Positions 1 to 10,606 are shown, counted from the stretch's first letter. The stretch is 64,000 bases of DNA from Gimibacter soli (GCF_028463845.1 NZ_CP116805.1:2666001-2730000); one strand, 5' to 3'. Notes: a model not told the origin generated them from the sequence alone. Numbers and translations: made by a program.

Positions 1-709
1 GGGCTGTCAGGAACTCGCCCGCCGACCCCGGCCCGAAGCCGTGAACCAGATTGAACACGCCTGCGGGCACGCCTGCATCCTGCATCACTTCAGCAAGCAG
101 TGTGGCGGTGGACGGCGTTTCTTCGGATGGCTTTGCCACAACGCAGTTACTGGTGGCGAGCGCCGGCGCAACCTTCCACGTCAGCAACAGCAGCGGCAGG
201 TTCCACGGCGAGATCACGCCAACAACCCCGTGCGGACGGGCGACGCTGTAATTCAGCGCCCCCCGCCCGTCGGGGGTATCCATTTCAAAGCATTCCTGCC
301 CCGCCACCTTCACCATATCGGCAAAGACACGGAAATTGGCCGCACCGCGCGGAATATCGATCGTGCGCGCCTGATGCTGGGACTTGCCCGTATCGGCGAT
401 CTCTGCCGCAACAAATTCATCGAACCGCGCTTCGATGCCATCTGCGATCCGATGCAGCACCTTGGCGCGCTCGGCAGCAGGCATACGCCCCCACACCTCA
501 CACTGGGCACGCTTGGCAGCCCGGACAGCTGCATCCACAGTCGCAGCATCGGCCTCGCACACACGCGCCACCAGCGAACCGTCAACCGGTGAAACGTTGT
601 CGAAGCGCACGCGACCCTCAACAAAGGCGCCATCCACAAAATTGCGCAGCAAAGGCACAGTGCGGGCCTTGTTCGGGTCGCTTTCGGGGGCTGCTAAAGT
701 GGTATCCAT
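1..709 (-). CDS. Aldehyde dehydrogenase, partial (2-aminomuconic/2-hydroxymuconic semialdehyde type)
   Basis: The gene runs off the left edge, so only the N-terminal ~236 residues are present. They cover the Rossmann-type NAD-binding part, with the SPWNLPLLLLTWK motif whose Asn belongs to the oxyanion hole and the following VAKPSE segment that binds the cofactor. The catalytic Cys and Glu lie outside the window. The sequence resembles hydroxymuconic/aminomuconic semialdehyde dehydrogenases, which oxidise the ring-cleavage aldehyde to a dicarboxylate with NAD. That fits the extradiol dioxygenase genes next door (1824-3559). It is transcribed away from the LysR gene at 860. The ATG at 709 is the only good start; other ALDH subfamilies cannot be excluded from half a protein. 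Confidence 0.85.
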   Translation of the reverse strand, partial: MDTTLAAPESDPNKARTVPLLRNFVDGAFVEGRVRFDNVSPVDGSLVARVCEADAATVDAAVRAAKRAQCEVWGRMPAAERAKVLHRIADGIEARFDEFVAAEIADTGKSQHQARTIDIPRGAANFRVFADMVKVAGQECFEMDTPDGRGALNYSVARPHGVVGVISPWNLPLLLLTWKVAPALATSNCVVAKPSEETPSTATLLAEVMQDAGVPAGVFNLVHGFGPGSAGEFLTA

Positions 710-796
710 AAAGGTCTGCTCTCGTAACCGGTGGAATGCTCGGACAAGAAGCAGCCTAGGCGTGCCACTATATGAAAAATAATATCTCTTTCCGTT

Positions 797-806
797 ATTG
801 ATATAA
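797..806. promoter_or_regulatory. Candidate LysR operator motif 1 (ATTGATATAA)
   Basis: An AT-rich element lies between the divergent aldehyde dehydrogenase (start 709) and LysR gene (start 860). The same or near-same motif recurs at 3748, 10607 and 12697, each in front of a transcription unit of this catabolic module. The partly palindromic shape (TTAT-N4-ATAA at 795-806) is compatible with a LysR site, but binding is inferred. Confidence 0.35.
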
Positions 807-859
807 CAGAATGGGTATAGGCCATGTCACAGTCGCCGGGCAGCCAATAGGAGGCCCGC

Positions 860-1819
860 ATGGCCAAGATTCACGAGAATTTCCTGATCTCGCGACTGAA
901 ACTGAAGCAACTGAAACTGCTGACCGTCGTGGCGCAGGAAGGCAATATCCTGAAGGCGTCGCAGGTGCTGAATATCGCCCAGCCTGCGGCCACCAAAAAC
1001 ATCCGCGAGCTCGAAGAAACGCTGGGCATTCGCCTGTTCGAGCGCTCCTCGCGGGGCGTCGCGCCCACCTCATACGGCGACGTAATGATCAAGCATGCCA
1101 AGCTCATCCTTGCGCAGCTGCGCCACGCAAGCGAGGAACTGACTTCACTTGAGGAAGGCAATTCGGGGCGAATTTTTGTGGGGACCCTGCTGTCGGCATC
1201 GTCTGCCTTGCTGCCGCGCGCTGTCGCCCTCATGAAAGCCGAACGGCCAGGGATCGCGATTACCATCGTCGAAGGCATCAACGACAAGCTGATGCCGAGT
1301 CTGAGGACCGGTGATCTCGATATTGTGCTCGGCCGCCTGCCCTCCTACCGCGAACGTGACGGCCTGACGCAGGAAATCCTCTATACCCATCCGATTTCGA
1401 TCGTGGTGCGCAAGGGCCATCCGCTGGCCGACCGGCCATCCCTGACCCTCAAGGATCTTGCCAATTCCGAATGGATCATGCCGTCGCAGCAGACAACCCT
1501 GCGCCGCCAGATCGTTACAGCCTTCCTGAATGAAGGGCTGGAGCCACCGGCAGACCTTGTGGAATCCGTGTCGATCATGGCGAACCACGCGCTGCTGACC
1601 AACACGGACATGGTGGCCGCCATGCCATTTGAAGTCGCCAACGCTTACCCCGGCCTCGCGCGACTGCCCATCAATCTGGCTTCAGCCGACGGCGAAGTGG
1701 GCGCCACGACACGCGCTGGCGCCGACCTTTCGCCAGCAGCCGCCCATTTCATGGCGGTGCTTCGCAGGGTCGCGGAGGAGATCAAAGCCGAACTCCTTTC
1801 AGAAGTCGGCGCCGCGTGA
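860..1819 (+). CDS. LysR-family transcriptional regulator (copy 1)
   Basis: This 319-residue protein has an N-terminal winged helix-turn-helix at about residues 14-72 and a periplasmic-binding-protein-like effector domain from about residue 95 to the end. The ATG at 860 is preceded by AGGAGG-like bases 8 nt upstream. It is nearly the same protein as the regulator at 3823, clearly more than three quarters identical by eye, and the DNA-binding regions are almost unchanged. It is divergent from the aldehyde dehydrogenase and convergent with the dioxygenase genes, so it probably controls this catabolic module in response to an aromatic intermediate. The effector is unknown. Confidence 0.93.
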   Translation: MAKIHENFLISRLKLKQLKLLTVVAQEGNILKASQVLNIAQPAATKNIRELEETLGIRLFERSSRGVAPTSYGDVMIKHAKLILAQLRHASEELTSLEEGNSGRIFVGTLLSASSALLPRAVALMKAERPGIAITIVEGINDKLMPSLRTGDLDIVLGRLPSYRERDGLTQEILYTHPISIVVRKGHPLADRPSLTLKDLANSEWIMPSQQTTLRRQIVTAFLNEGLEPPADLVESVSIMANHALLTNTDMVAAMPFEVANAYPGLARLPINLASADGEVGATTRAGADLSPAAAHFMAVLRRVAEEIKAELLSEVGAA

Positions 1820-1823
1820 CCCT

Positions 1824-2636
1824 TTATGCGAGCTTGAATTCGATAACAGCCGCGCCGGCGCCGTAGGTTGGCCCGTAGGCCTTCACATCGGCGCCCCGAA
1901 TGTTGCGACAGGTACCCAGTATCCAGGCGATGTGCTTCATGCCCATGTCTGTGCCGGTGCTTGCTGCATAGTCCAATGCAGCCATGCGAAGACCTGCCCC
2001 ATCGGCATCCGTGATCGCAGCCAGAAATTGGCGATTGGCAGCGTCGTCGTCGCTTTTGGCAATATGATCATCGGATAAATCTATGTCGTGATCGATATAG
2101 TTCGAGGAAAGACCGCCGACAGCCAGCACAACAGCACGTTTGCCTTGCGCCAAAACCGCATCTCGCGCGATGGCACCCAGCCCCTCGGTCTTTTCAAAGT
2201 CGTGGTAAAGGTTACAGGCTGCAATCAGGGTCGGAATTTTTGCTTCGGGATCGACAAATCCAGTGGCGACAATGGTGCCTGTATCGATCGGGAAGCCGTC
2301 GTAATCGACACCTTTGGACTTGATGCCCGCAGCGTTGGCGCGTGCGACACACTCGGCGGCAAGCGTAGTATCGGTGCGCAGTCGGAACGGCAGATCACCA
2401 TGATCATGCCATTGTTCATCCACATGCACGCCGGCGATTTCAGCCCGTGCCTGCCAAAGCTGGTCAAGCACCGCGTACCACTGGGTCGAATAGATCAGCA
2501 ACACATCCGGCTTGGTAGCGCGGATGGCGGCGCCAACTTCATTGCAGGCAGCAACAAGCGGCCGCCACGGGGCGTTATCCGGGTGTAAAGTGGGCAGCGG
2601 ATTGCCCGGCAGGAGAAATGCGGAAACAATGGTCAT
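1824..2636 (-). CDS. Extradiol ring-cleavage dioxygenase, LigB/AmnA-like second subunit
   Basis: This 270-residue member of the LigB superfamily directly follows the catalytic subunit gene, 38 bp apart. It resembles the alpha subunit of 2-aminophenol 1,6-dioxygenase, which shares the fold but lacks the iron ligands and supports a hetero-oligomer. The first iron-ligand region reads LPGNPLP instead of the APHPPH of its partner, and the second reads YSTQWY instead of HSPHW, so both ligand histidines are missing. The ATG at 2636 has AAGGAA about 10 nt upstream. A longer reading frame to 2693 would overlap the upstream gene and has no such site. A structural rather than catalytic role is inferred. 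Confidence 0.85.
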   Translation of the reverse strand: MTIVSAFLLPGNPLPTLHPDNAPWRPLVAACNEVGAAIRATKPDVLLIYSTQWYAVLDQLWQARAEIAGVHVDEQWHDHGDLPFRLRTDTTLAAECVARANAAGIKSKGVDYDGFPIDTGTIVATGFVDPEAKIPTLIAACNLYHDFEKTEGLGAIARDAVLAQGKRAVVLAVGGLSSNYIDHDIDLSDDHIAKSDDDAANRQFLAAITDADGAGLRMAALDYAASTGTDMGMKHIAWILGTCRNIRGADVKAYGPTYGAGAAVIEFKLA

Positions 2637-2674
2637 GAAAATCAGTTCCTTGAAGTCGAAGCGGGGGACCAGGT

Positions 2675-3565
<891 letters not shown>

Positions 3566-3747
3566 TTACCTCCCGCGTAAAGATGGGCCTGACCCAAAGG
3601 CTGCCAAACGGTGGCAACACAAGGCTCTTGCTCGGGTCTCGCACATCTGACTTGGGGTGAATAATAAGGATTCCGGTGGCACCTATAGCCGCCGGGCATA
3701 TCCGGGCGGGTTCAATATGCCAGTCGGCTGCGTGCTATGCCGGATTT

Positions 3748-3757
3748 TTATATCATT
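3748..3757. promoter_or_regulatory. Candidate LysR operator motif 2
   Basis: The minus strand reads AATGATATAA, one base different from the motif at 797. It lies in the 263-bp gap between the divergent dioxygenase operon (start 3559) and the second LysR gene (start 3823), where autoregulation and divergent control would be expected. The rest of this gap is AT-rich and holds no further gene that I can see. Confidence 0.3.
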
Positions 3758-3822
3758 GCCTTTTTCTATAGCCGGACGTGTATACTGGGCCGTCGCCTTT
3801 TCGCGGCGGTAAGGAGTGCGTA

Positions 3823-4779
3823 GTGGCCAAGATTCACGAGAACTTTCTGGTCTCGCGGCTGAAGCTGAAACAGCTGAAGCTGCTGACTGTCGTGGCGCAG
3901 GAAGGCAATATCCTGAAGGCGTCGCAGATCCTGAATATTGCCCAGCCCGCCGCGACCAAAAACATCCGCGAGCTGGAAGAGACGCTCGGCATCACCCTGT
4001 TTGACCGAACATCGCGCGGCGTGACACCCACGCCGTACGGCGAGGTCATGATCAAGCATGCGAAGCTTGTCCTCGCCCAGCTCCGCCATGCAAGCGAGGA
4101 ACTGACCTCGCTTGAGGAAGGTACTGCCGGCCGCATATTCGTGGGCACGCTGCTTGCCGCTTCTTCGGCCCTCCTGCCGCGCGCAGTTGCCCTGATGAAG
4201 AAGGAACGACCGGGGGTTGGCGTTACAATTGTTGAAGGCACCAATGACAAGCTGATGCCAAGCCTTCGTACAGGCGATCTCGATATCGTGCTTGGCCGCC
4301 TGCCGGTTTACCGCGAGCGTGAGGGGCTGGCGCAGGAGGTTCTTTACAAGGACCCGATCTCGATTGTCGCGCGCCGGGGCCACCCGCTTGCAGAGCGGCA
4401 ATCGCTGACGCTCAAGGACCTGGCGGACGCCGAATGGATCATGCCCTCGCCGCAAACCACGCTGCGGCGCCAGATCGTGACGGCCTTCCTGAACGAAGGG
4501 CTGGAGCCTCCGGCTGATCTGGTGGAATCGGTATCGATCATGGCGAACCACGCGCTGCTCGTCAGCACCGACATGGTTGCCGCCATGCCGTTTGAAGTGG
4601 CGAATGTTTATCCCGATCTCGTGCGTCTGCCGATCGATATGGCATCGGCAGACGGCGAGGTTGGCGCCACCACACGCGCCGGGGCTGAACTGGCGCCCGC
4701 AGCCGGGCATTTCATGGCTGTGCTGCGCCGGGTTGCGAAAGATATTGCCGCAGAAATGCCGGCAACCGGCAGCCTTTAG
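3823..4779 (+). CDS. LysR-family transcriptional regulator (copy 2)
   Basis: This 318-residue paralogue of the regulator at 860 has the same winged-helix N-terminus and effector domain. The GTG at 3823 is chosen because AAGGAG lies 6 nt upstream and because the protein then begins exactly like copy 1 (xAKIHENF). A longer frame from 3778 also begins with GTG but has no comparable ribosome site. It is divergent from the dioxygenase pair and overlaps the end of the convergent transporter gene by a few bases. Most differences from copy 1 are in the effector domain, so the two could sense different intermediates at similar operators. Confidence 0.92.
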   Translation: MAKIHENFLVSRLKLKQLKLLTVVAQEGNILKASQILNIAQPAATKNIRELEETLGITLFDRTSRGVTPTPYGEVMIKHAKLVLAQLRHASEELTSLEEGTAGRIFVGTLLAASSALLPRAVALMKKERPGVGVTIVEGTNDKLMPSLRTGDLDIVLGRLPVYREREGLAQEVLYKDPISIVARRGHPLAERQSLTLKDLADAEWIMPSPQTTLRRQIVTAFLNEGLEPPADLVESVSIMANHALLVSTDMVAAMPFEVANVYPDLVRLPIDMASADGEVGATTRAGAELAPAAGHFMAVLRRVAKDIAAEMPATGSL

Positions 4780-6146
4780 GCCATCGCCCCGCCGATCAGC
4801 ACTGCCGCCAGCGCAAGCGGCGCCACATAACGCAGGCAGAACCGCCAGAGGCCGAAGGCATAGCCGCTTTCCGCCACACCGAATTCGTCGCGCGTCAGCG
4901 CTTTCGGCAACGCCCAGGCAACGAACAGCGCGATGAAGATGGCACATCCCGGCATCATCAGCGTGGTGACGAGATAATCGAACAGCGCAAAGAAATTCCG
5001 GCCTTCCAGAAGGGGCACCCCGTCAAGTGGATGAAAGCCCGACAGGATGTTGAAGGAAAGCACACACAGGACGCCAAGGCCGAAGCTGATCGCACCCGGC
5101 ACCAGCGCAGCCGTCACCCGCGACCAGCCAAACCGGCCCTGCAGCCACGATACCGGCGCCTCGATCATCGAGATGGAGGACGTAAGCGCCGCGAAGAACA
5201 GCAGGAAGAAAAAGGCGGGTGCGATGAGGCTGCCGCCTGGCATCTGGGCAAAGGCCACGGGCAGAGTCTGGAACACGAGGCCCGGCCCGCTATCAGGCGC
5301 AAGGCCCACGGCAAATACGATAGGGAAAATGGCGATCCCGGCAATCAAGGCAACAGCTGTATCTGCCCCCACGATGAACAGCGACGTGCGGGGGATAGAG
5401 GTATCCCGGTCCACATAGGCGCCGTAAGCCATCAGGTTGGTCATACCGACACCGAGCGAGAAGAAGGCCTGCCCCACCGCGTCCATCACAACCGCACCTG
5501 TGATCTTCGAAAAGTCGGGTTTGAAAAGGAAGGTCATCGCCTTGGCGGCTTCACCGGCAATCAGGGCATAGGCGGCCAGCGACAGAAGGATCAGGAACAG
5601 CGCGGGCATCATGATCTTGACGACCCGTTCGATCCCCTTTTGCACGCCCAGGGCGGAGACGGCGATGGTTGCACCGATGAAGACCGCGAAACAGGCAAAC
5701 AGCCCCGGCGCACTGGCGTTCAATCCATCAAACGCCGCGCTTGCCTCGGCGGCGGTTACCGGGCTCGCGCCCGTCAGTGCCTTTCCGGCATAGGCCAGCG
5801 TCCAGCCGCCGACAACGGAATAGAAGGCAAGCACGATCAGCGAACCAATGCCCCCGACATACCCCATGCCTGCCCATGCAGGCGAAGCCCCGCCCTCCCG
5901 CGCGACAGTCCCGATCGCCTGTGGCGGGCTCAGCCGACCGCGGCGACCAACCATCAGCTCTGCAATCAGTACAGGCAGCGATACAAGGAGAACAGCCCCG
6001 AGATAGACAAAGACAAACGCGCTGCCGCCGCCGGTGCCGACGCTATAGGGGAAGCGCCAGAGGTTGGCGAGCCCCACGGCCGAGCCAACGGCTGCAAGAA
6101 TGAATGTGGCGCGTGAAGACCAGCGCTCGGGGGCCTTGGAGGTCAT
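4776..6146 (-). CDS. Sodium:neurotransmitter (NSS) family symporter
   Basis: This 456-residue polytopic membrane protein has about eleven to twelve hydrophobic segments. The NSS signature GSAVGLANLWRFPY begins near residue 16, where the unwound first helix binds sodium and the amino-acid carboxylate in LeuT. Bacterial members carry tryptophan, tyrosine, leucine or related amino acids. It starts 22 bp after kynureninase on the same strand, which suggests uptake of tryptophan, kynurenine or a derivative. AAAGGA lies about 9 nt before the ATG. The substrate is inferred from context. Confidence 0.9.
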   Translation of the reverse strand: MTSKAPERWSSRATFILAAVGSAVGLANLWRFPYSVGTGGGSAFVFVYLGAVLLVSLPVLIAELMVGRRGRLSPPQAIGTVAREGGASPAWAGMGYVGGIGSLIVLAFYSVVGGWTLAYAGKALTGASPVTAAEASAAFDGLNASAPGLFACFAVFIGATIAVSALGVQKGIERVVKIMMPALFLILLSLAAYALIAGEAAKAMTFLFKPDFSKITGAVVMDAVGQAFFSLGVGMTNLMAYGAYVDRDTSIPRTSLFIVGADTAVALIAGIAIFPIVFAVGLAPDSGPGLVFQTLPVAFAQMPGGSLIAPAFFFLLFFAALTSSISMIEAPVSWLQGRFGWSRVTAALVPGAISFGLGVLCVLSFNILSGFHPLDGVPLLEGRNFFALFDYLVTTLMMPGCAIFIALFVAWALPKALTRDEFGVAESGYAFGLWRFCLRYVAPLALAAVLIGGAMA

Positions 6147-6168
6147 CTTTAGCTTGTCCTTTTCACGG

Positions 6169-7422
6169 TCATGTCACTGCATCGACCGCGCTGTAAACCG
6201 GCTTTTTCCATTCGTCGCTTGCCATGATGCGATAAAGCGTCTCTGCCGCATTCCAGACATCCATATAGCTTGTGTAAAGCGGCGTGAAGCCGAAGCGCAG
6301 AATGTCGGGCGCCCGGAAATCACCAATCACACCATGCGCGATCAGCGCCTTCATGATCGGATAGCCGGTTGCGTGGGTCAGGGCCACCTGGCTGCCGCGT
6401 GCATCGGCGTCACGCGGGGAGGCAAGCCCGAAGCCGAAACTGCCGCACCGCTCGTCCACCAGCCGGATGAAAAGCGAGGTCAGCGCCAGCGACTTCTGCC
6501 GGATCAGGGCCATGTCAGCGCGCGCAAAGATATCCAGCCCGACTTCAGCGACAGCCATGCTGAGGATCGGCTGCGTGCCGGTACGGAACCGCGCGAGGCC
6601 GGGTGCGGGTGCATAGTCACGGGAGAAGGCAAAGGGAGCCTTGTGCCCCCACCAGCCGGTGAGCGGCTGGCGTGCCTCACCCTGATGGCGCCGCGCGACA
6701 AACAGGAACGCCGGGCCACCGGGGCCACCGTTCAGATATTTGTAGCTGCAGCCGACGGCAAAATCAGCCCGTGCGCCGTTCAAATCCACCGGCATCGCCC
6801 CCGCACTATGGCACAGGTCCCAGATGGCAAGCGCACCCGCCTGATGGGCCGCCGCCGTAATCCCCTGCATATCGAGGATGTGGCCGGTTTTATAGTGCAC
6901 GTGCGTCAGGCATACGGCAGCAACATCCTGATCGATCGCGGCAAGGATATCATCCTTTTCCGCAAAGCGGATCTGGTGACCCTGCCCCAGAAATTCGACC
7001 AGCCCCTGCGCCATGTAATTGTCGGTCGGGAAATTGCTGCCTTCCATGACGATGACCTTGCGGTCCGGTCGCAGGGCAAGGGCGGCAGCCAGCACCTTGA
7101 AGACATTGAGGCCGGTCGCATCAGTGACCAGCACTTCGCCCGCACCCGCACCGATCACAGGCGCAAGCTTGTCGCCAAGCCGTTCGGGCAATTCAAACCA
7201 GCCGGCTGTATTCCAGCTTTTGATCAGGTCCGTTGCCCACTCGCGGGACACAACCTCCTGTGCCCGCGCCAGTGCGGCCTTCGGGGCAGCACCCAATGAG
7301 TTACCGTCCAGATAGATCACGCCCTCGGGCAGTGCAAACTCATCCCGAAAGGCACGAAGCGGATCGTCCGCGTCAAGGGCGGCGAAGGCTTCGGCAGTCA
7401 GTGGCAGGGTATCGATCTGCAT
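6169..7422 (-). CDS. kynU: Kynureninase
   Basis: This 417-residue PLP-dependent fold-type I hydrolase cleaves L-kynurenine to anthranilate plus alanine, or 3-hydroxykynurenine to 3-hydroxyanthranilate. PLP-binding features are visible: Asp202 in WDLCHSAG and the Schiff-base lysine Lys228 in SYKYLNGG. The length is typical of the family. The ATG at 7422 is preferred because GAGGAA lies 5 nt upstream; a second ATG at 7434 and a TTG at 7437 are in frame without such a site. It sits 17 bp after the aldehyde dehydrogenase and before the NSS symporter, evidently in one operon. No tryptophan dioxygenase or formamidase is in the window, so the substrate may be imported. Confidence 0.92.
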   Translation of the reverse strand: MQIDTLPLTAEAFAALDADDPLRAFRDEFALPEGVIYLDGNSLGAAPKAALARAQEVVSREWATDLIKSWNTAGWFELPERLGDKLAPVIGAGAGEVLVTDATGLNVFKVLAAALALRPDRKVIVMEGSNFPTDNYMAQGLVEFLGQGHQIRFAEKDDILAAIDQDVAAVCLTHVHYKTGHILDMQGITAAAHQAGALAIWDLCHSAGAMPVDLNGARADFAVGCSYKYLNGGPGGPAFLFVARRHQGEARQPLTGWWGHKAPFAFSRDYAPAPGLARFRTGTQPILSMAVAEVGLDIFARADMALIRQKSLALTSLFIRLVDERCGSFGFGLASPRDADARGSQVALTHATGYPIMKALIAHGVIGDFRAPDILRFGFTPLYTSYMDVWNAAETLYRIMASDEWKKPVYSAVDAVT

Positions 7423-7439
7423 GGGGTTCCTCATCAATG

Positions 7440-8858
7440 TCAGGCCAGCGTGAAGCAGACAACCTTGGTCTGGCTCATTTCTCGCACCGCAAACTTCACG
7501 CCCTCGCGGCCCATGCTGCCTTTTTTGGCACCGCCAAACGGCATCGCATCCAGCCGGTAATCGGTGGACTCGTTGATCATCACGCCGGCAGCCTCAAAGG
7601 CGCGCGCGGCACCGAGCGCACGGTTCACGTCGCGGGTGAAGATGGCAGCATGGATTGTATGGTCAGGCGCGTTTGCAGCCTTCATGGCTTCATCGAATTC
7701 GCCGAAAGGTACCAGCGTGACGACTGGCCCGAAAACCTCCGAGCAGATGACGGAGGCGGCCTTAGGCACATTCTCGAGGACGGTCGGCCACATAACGGAC
7801 CCTTCGCGCTTGCCACCGGCGAGCACACGCCCCCCTTGGGAAACAGCATCCCGGACCCAGGCCTCCACACGGGCAGCTTCGGCCTCACCGATCATCGGGC
7901 CGATATCGGTGCCCGGCAGCATCGGGTCGCCAACCACCAGCGCTTTGGTATGGCGCACCACTGCATCGCGGAAGGCTACGTATGCACCTTCTTCCACAAG
8001 GATGCGCTGCACGCCGATGCAATTTTGCCCGGCCGCCCAGAAGGCGCCTGACACACACGAGGCTGCAGCCGTCTCGATGTCGGCATCCGCCATCACGATA
8101 ACCGGCGAATTGGCACCAAGTTCCATTGCCAGTTTCTTGATCCCCGCCTTTGCGGCGATGCGATTGGCAACAGCGACCCCACCGGTGAAAGAGATCATCG
8201 CCGGCTCCGCCGACGCGACGATCAGGTCACCAAAGTCGCTGCCACGCCCGGTTAGCGCCGCAAGCCCCAAGGGCGGCAAGCCTGCAGCCAGCAGTTTCTT
8301 CACCAGCATCAGCGCAACGATCGGGGCCTGCTCGGCGGGTTTCAGAAGCACCGAATTGCCCGCTGCAATCGCGGGGCCGAGCTTGTGGGCGACCAGATTG
8401 AGGGGGTCGTTGAACGGCGTGATCGCGACGATCAGCCCGAGCGGCTCATAGGCATAAAAACCCTGCCGCGCCTCACCGCCTGCAAAACTGTCGAAGCGGA
8501 TAGTCTCGCCCGTCAGCCGAACCGCCTCCTCAGCGGAAAGGCGCAGCGTGTTGACGCAGCGGCGAACCTCTTTCTCAGCCGCCTTCAGGGGCTTGCCGGT
8601 TTCAGCCACAATCATCGCAGCGAAAGCCGTGGCGTCAGCGGCCACTGCATCAGCGGTACGGTGCAGGATGGCCGACCGTTCACCGCTCGTCAGCGCTTTC
8701 ATTGCAGCCCGGCCAGCCGCAGCACTCGCCAGCGCTTTGGCGGCATCGGCATCGGTCGCGGCACCAACTGTGCCAATCACGGCGCCAGTGAAAGGGTTGA
8801 CGATATCCATCCCGCTGGCCGCATGGTGCCAGCTTCCATCATAATAAAGCGACTGCAT
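7440..8858 (-). CDS. NAD(P)-dependent aldehyde dehydrogenase
   Basis: This complete 472-residue ALDH has the oxyanion-hole Asn in ITPFNDPLN, the catalytic Glu in MELGANSP and the catalytic Cys in GQNCIGVQ. The FNDPLN variant and overall pattern resemble lactaldehyde, phosphonoacetaldehyde and non-phosphorylating glyceraldehyde-phosphate dehydrogenases rather than the partial ALDH at the window start. It follows the thiamine-diphosphate enzyme by 13 bp, so the obvious inference is a 2-oxo acid decarboxylated to an aldehyde and then oxidised here to the acid. The ATG at 8858 avoids a 26-residue Ser/Thr-rich extension that would overlap the upstream gene. Confidence 0.9.
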   Translation of the reverse strand: MQSLYYDGSWHHAASGMDIVNPFTGAVIGTVGAATDADAAKALASAAAGRAAMKALTSGERSAILHRTADAVAADATAFAAMIVAETGKPLKAAEKEVRRCVNTLRLSAEEAVRLTGETIRFDSFAGGEARQGFYAYEPLGLIVAITPFNDPLNLVAHKLGPAIAAGNSVLLKPAEQAPIVALMLVKKLLAAGLPPLGLAALTGRGSDFGDLIVASAEPAMISFTGGVAVANRIAAKAGIKKLAMELGANSPVIVMADADIETAAASCVSGAFWAAGQNCIGVQRILVEEGAYVAFRDAVVRHTKALVVGDPMLPGTDIGPMIGEAEAARVEAWVRDAVSQGGRVLAGGKREGSVMWPTVLENVPKAASVICSEVFGPVVTLVPFGEFDEAMKAANAPDHTIHAAIFTRDVNRALGAARAFEAAGVMINESTDYRLDAMPFGGAKKGSMGREGVKFAVREMSQTKVVCFTLA

Positions 8859-8871
8859 GGCGGCTGTCCGG

Positions 8872-10497
8872 TCAGGGCTTGTCTTTGTGGAGGACGAGGC
8901 TGTCGTATTCGTGGCTACTGACGAGCGCTTCCACAATCACCGGGCCGTCGCCCGCAAAGGCGTCCTTCAGGTGAGCACGGAATTCCTCGGCGCTTACTGC
9001 CGTTTTCACCGGCACGCCAAACAGATTGTCACCACCGATATTGCCCTTGGCCCGGATGGGCGTCCCGTAGATCGGGTTCTGCTTCTTCTGCTGCTTGATG
9101 CGAATGAGCGCGAGGTCGTTATCCGTCAGCACCACAAACACGATCTTCAGATTTTCACGCACGGCCACAGCCAGTTCACCGACGGTCATCAGGAAGCCGC
9201 CATCACCAAGCACCGCACACACCTCGGTGTTCGGGCGGGCAAGTTTGGCGGCAATCGCTGCCGGGATGCCGAAGCCCATGGCGGACCAGCCGTTCGTCAT
9301 GATCTGCAAGCCCGGCTTCGGGGTCGGCCACTTCTGGCCGATAAGGTGCGTATGGGCACCCACATCACAGGTCATGATGCCGTCTTCAGGAAGCTCGTCA
9401 CGCAGCACATCAAGTGCCGCTGTCGGCCCGAAAACATCGGACTGCGGCGACATGCGGCGGAAGATTTCTGCCTTGCGCTCGGCGACGTCCGTCAGGTCCC
9501 ATGCCTTGGCGCTGCCGCCCTGCTCGATCAGGAAATCGACGCTGGCCGCAATATCGCCCGTAACATCGGCGCCGAGCGTATATTTGCTCGTATCCAGATC
9601 GACCGGAACGATATCGATATTCACCACCGGCACATCGGGTATCCAGCCTTCAAGATTGAATTCGACCGGGTCATAGCCAATGGCGACCACCAGATCAGCC
9701 TGCTGGTGCGTTTGGCCGACAACATCGGACAACGCATGGAACAGGATGCCCGCATAGGACGGGTGCGTTTCAGGTACCATGCCCTTCGCCATCGGGGTCA
9801 GCACGACCGGCACATTGAATTTTTCAATCAGTGCAATCACTTCTGCCTGCACGCCCGCCTGCACGGCACCAAGGCCGACAGCCACAACCGGCTTCGCCGA
9901 CGACTTGAAAAGTGCCGTCATGCGGGCAAGGGCTTCCTTGTCAGCCTTGGCCGGGCGTGAGGGCGCCCAGGAAACCGGCTTGCCGTCGCCAGCGGGCTCG
10001 GCGCTCATGCCAACAGGCAAGCCGACGTGGACCGGGCCGGGCCGCCCGTCGAGGGCAACGAGGGCTGCATCGTGCAGGATTTCGGTGACACGGTCAGCTT
10101 CAAGCCGCGTCGTTTTCTTGGTCACAGGGGCAAACAGCGCCTGATGATCGATCCCCATCTGGGTGACGCGCCCCCGCATCGCTGTCGGCATTTCATCCGA
10201 AAAGGCGATCATCGGCGAACGGTCGAGGAGCGCCCCGCCAACACCGGTCGTCAGGTTGGTGGCGCCGGGGCCGAAGGTACCGAAGCAGACGCCGGGCACG
10301 CCGGTGAGCCGCGCAGTCACGTCTGCCATGAAGCTGGCGCCACCTTCATGTGTGGCAAGAATGAAGTCGATGCCATCAACCTTGCGCATGGCTTCCATAT
10401 AATCGACCCAGCCGCCGCTCGGCACGCCGAACACATGGCGTACGCCCATTTCCTTCAGTGTCTGGACCAACTTTTCCGCGACGTTCGTGGCACTCAT
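8872..10497 (-). CDS. Thiamine-diphosphate-dependent enzyme (acetolactate synthase / 2-oxo acid decarboxylase family)
   Basis: This 541-residue protein has the three-domain architecture of the acetolactate synthase and benzoylformate decarboxylase superfamily. The Pyr domain carries the activating Glu in ATHEGGASF near residue 47, and the PP domain carries the GDGG...N thiamine-diphosphate motif near residue 430. Acetolactate synthases use a regulatory subunit and FAD; no small-subunit gene is next to it. Its partner ALDH gene 13 bp downstream suggests 2-oxo acid decarboxylase chemistry within this catabolic operon. GAGGGCGAG lies just before the ATG at 10497. The substrate cannot be assigned. 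Confidence 0.87.
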   Translation of the reverse strand: MSATNVAEKLVQTLKEMGVRHVFGVPSGGWVDYMEAMRKVDGIDFILATHEGGASFMADVTARLTGVPGVCFGTFGPGATNLTTGVGGALLDRSPMIAFSDEMPTAMRGRVTQMGIDHQALFAPVTKKTTRLEADRVTEILHDAALVALDGRPGPVHVGLPVGMSAEPAGDGKPVSWAPSRPAKADKEALARMTALFKSSAKPVVAVGLGAVQAGVQAEVIALIEKFNVPVVLTPMAKGMVPETHPSYAGILFHALSDVVGQTHQQADLVVAIGYDPVEFNLEGWIPDVPVVNIDIVPVDLDTSKYTLGADVTGDIAASVDFLIEQGGSAKAWDLTDVAERKAEIFRRMSPQSDVFGPTAALDVLRDELPEDGIMTCDVGAHTHLIGQKWPTPKPGLQIMTNGWSAMGFGIPAAIAAKLARPNTEVCAVLGDGGFLMTVGELAVAVRENLKIVFVVLTDNDLALIRIKQQKKQNPIYGTPIRAKGNIGGDNLFGVPVKTAVSAEEFRAHLKDAFAGDGPVIVEALVSSHEYDSLVLHKDKP

Positions 10498-10606
10498 GTC
10501 TCGCCCTCTTTGTTCCCATTGCGCCAGCCGGGCAATGTATCCCCGGCGGCAGATATGCCCTGACAATAGGCAGGCGGCCTATGATGAAAAAATAATAAAA
10601 AGCGGG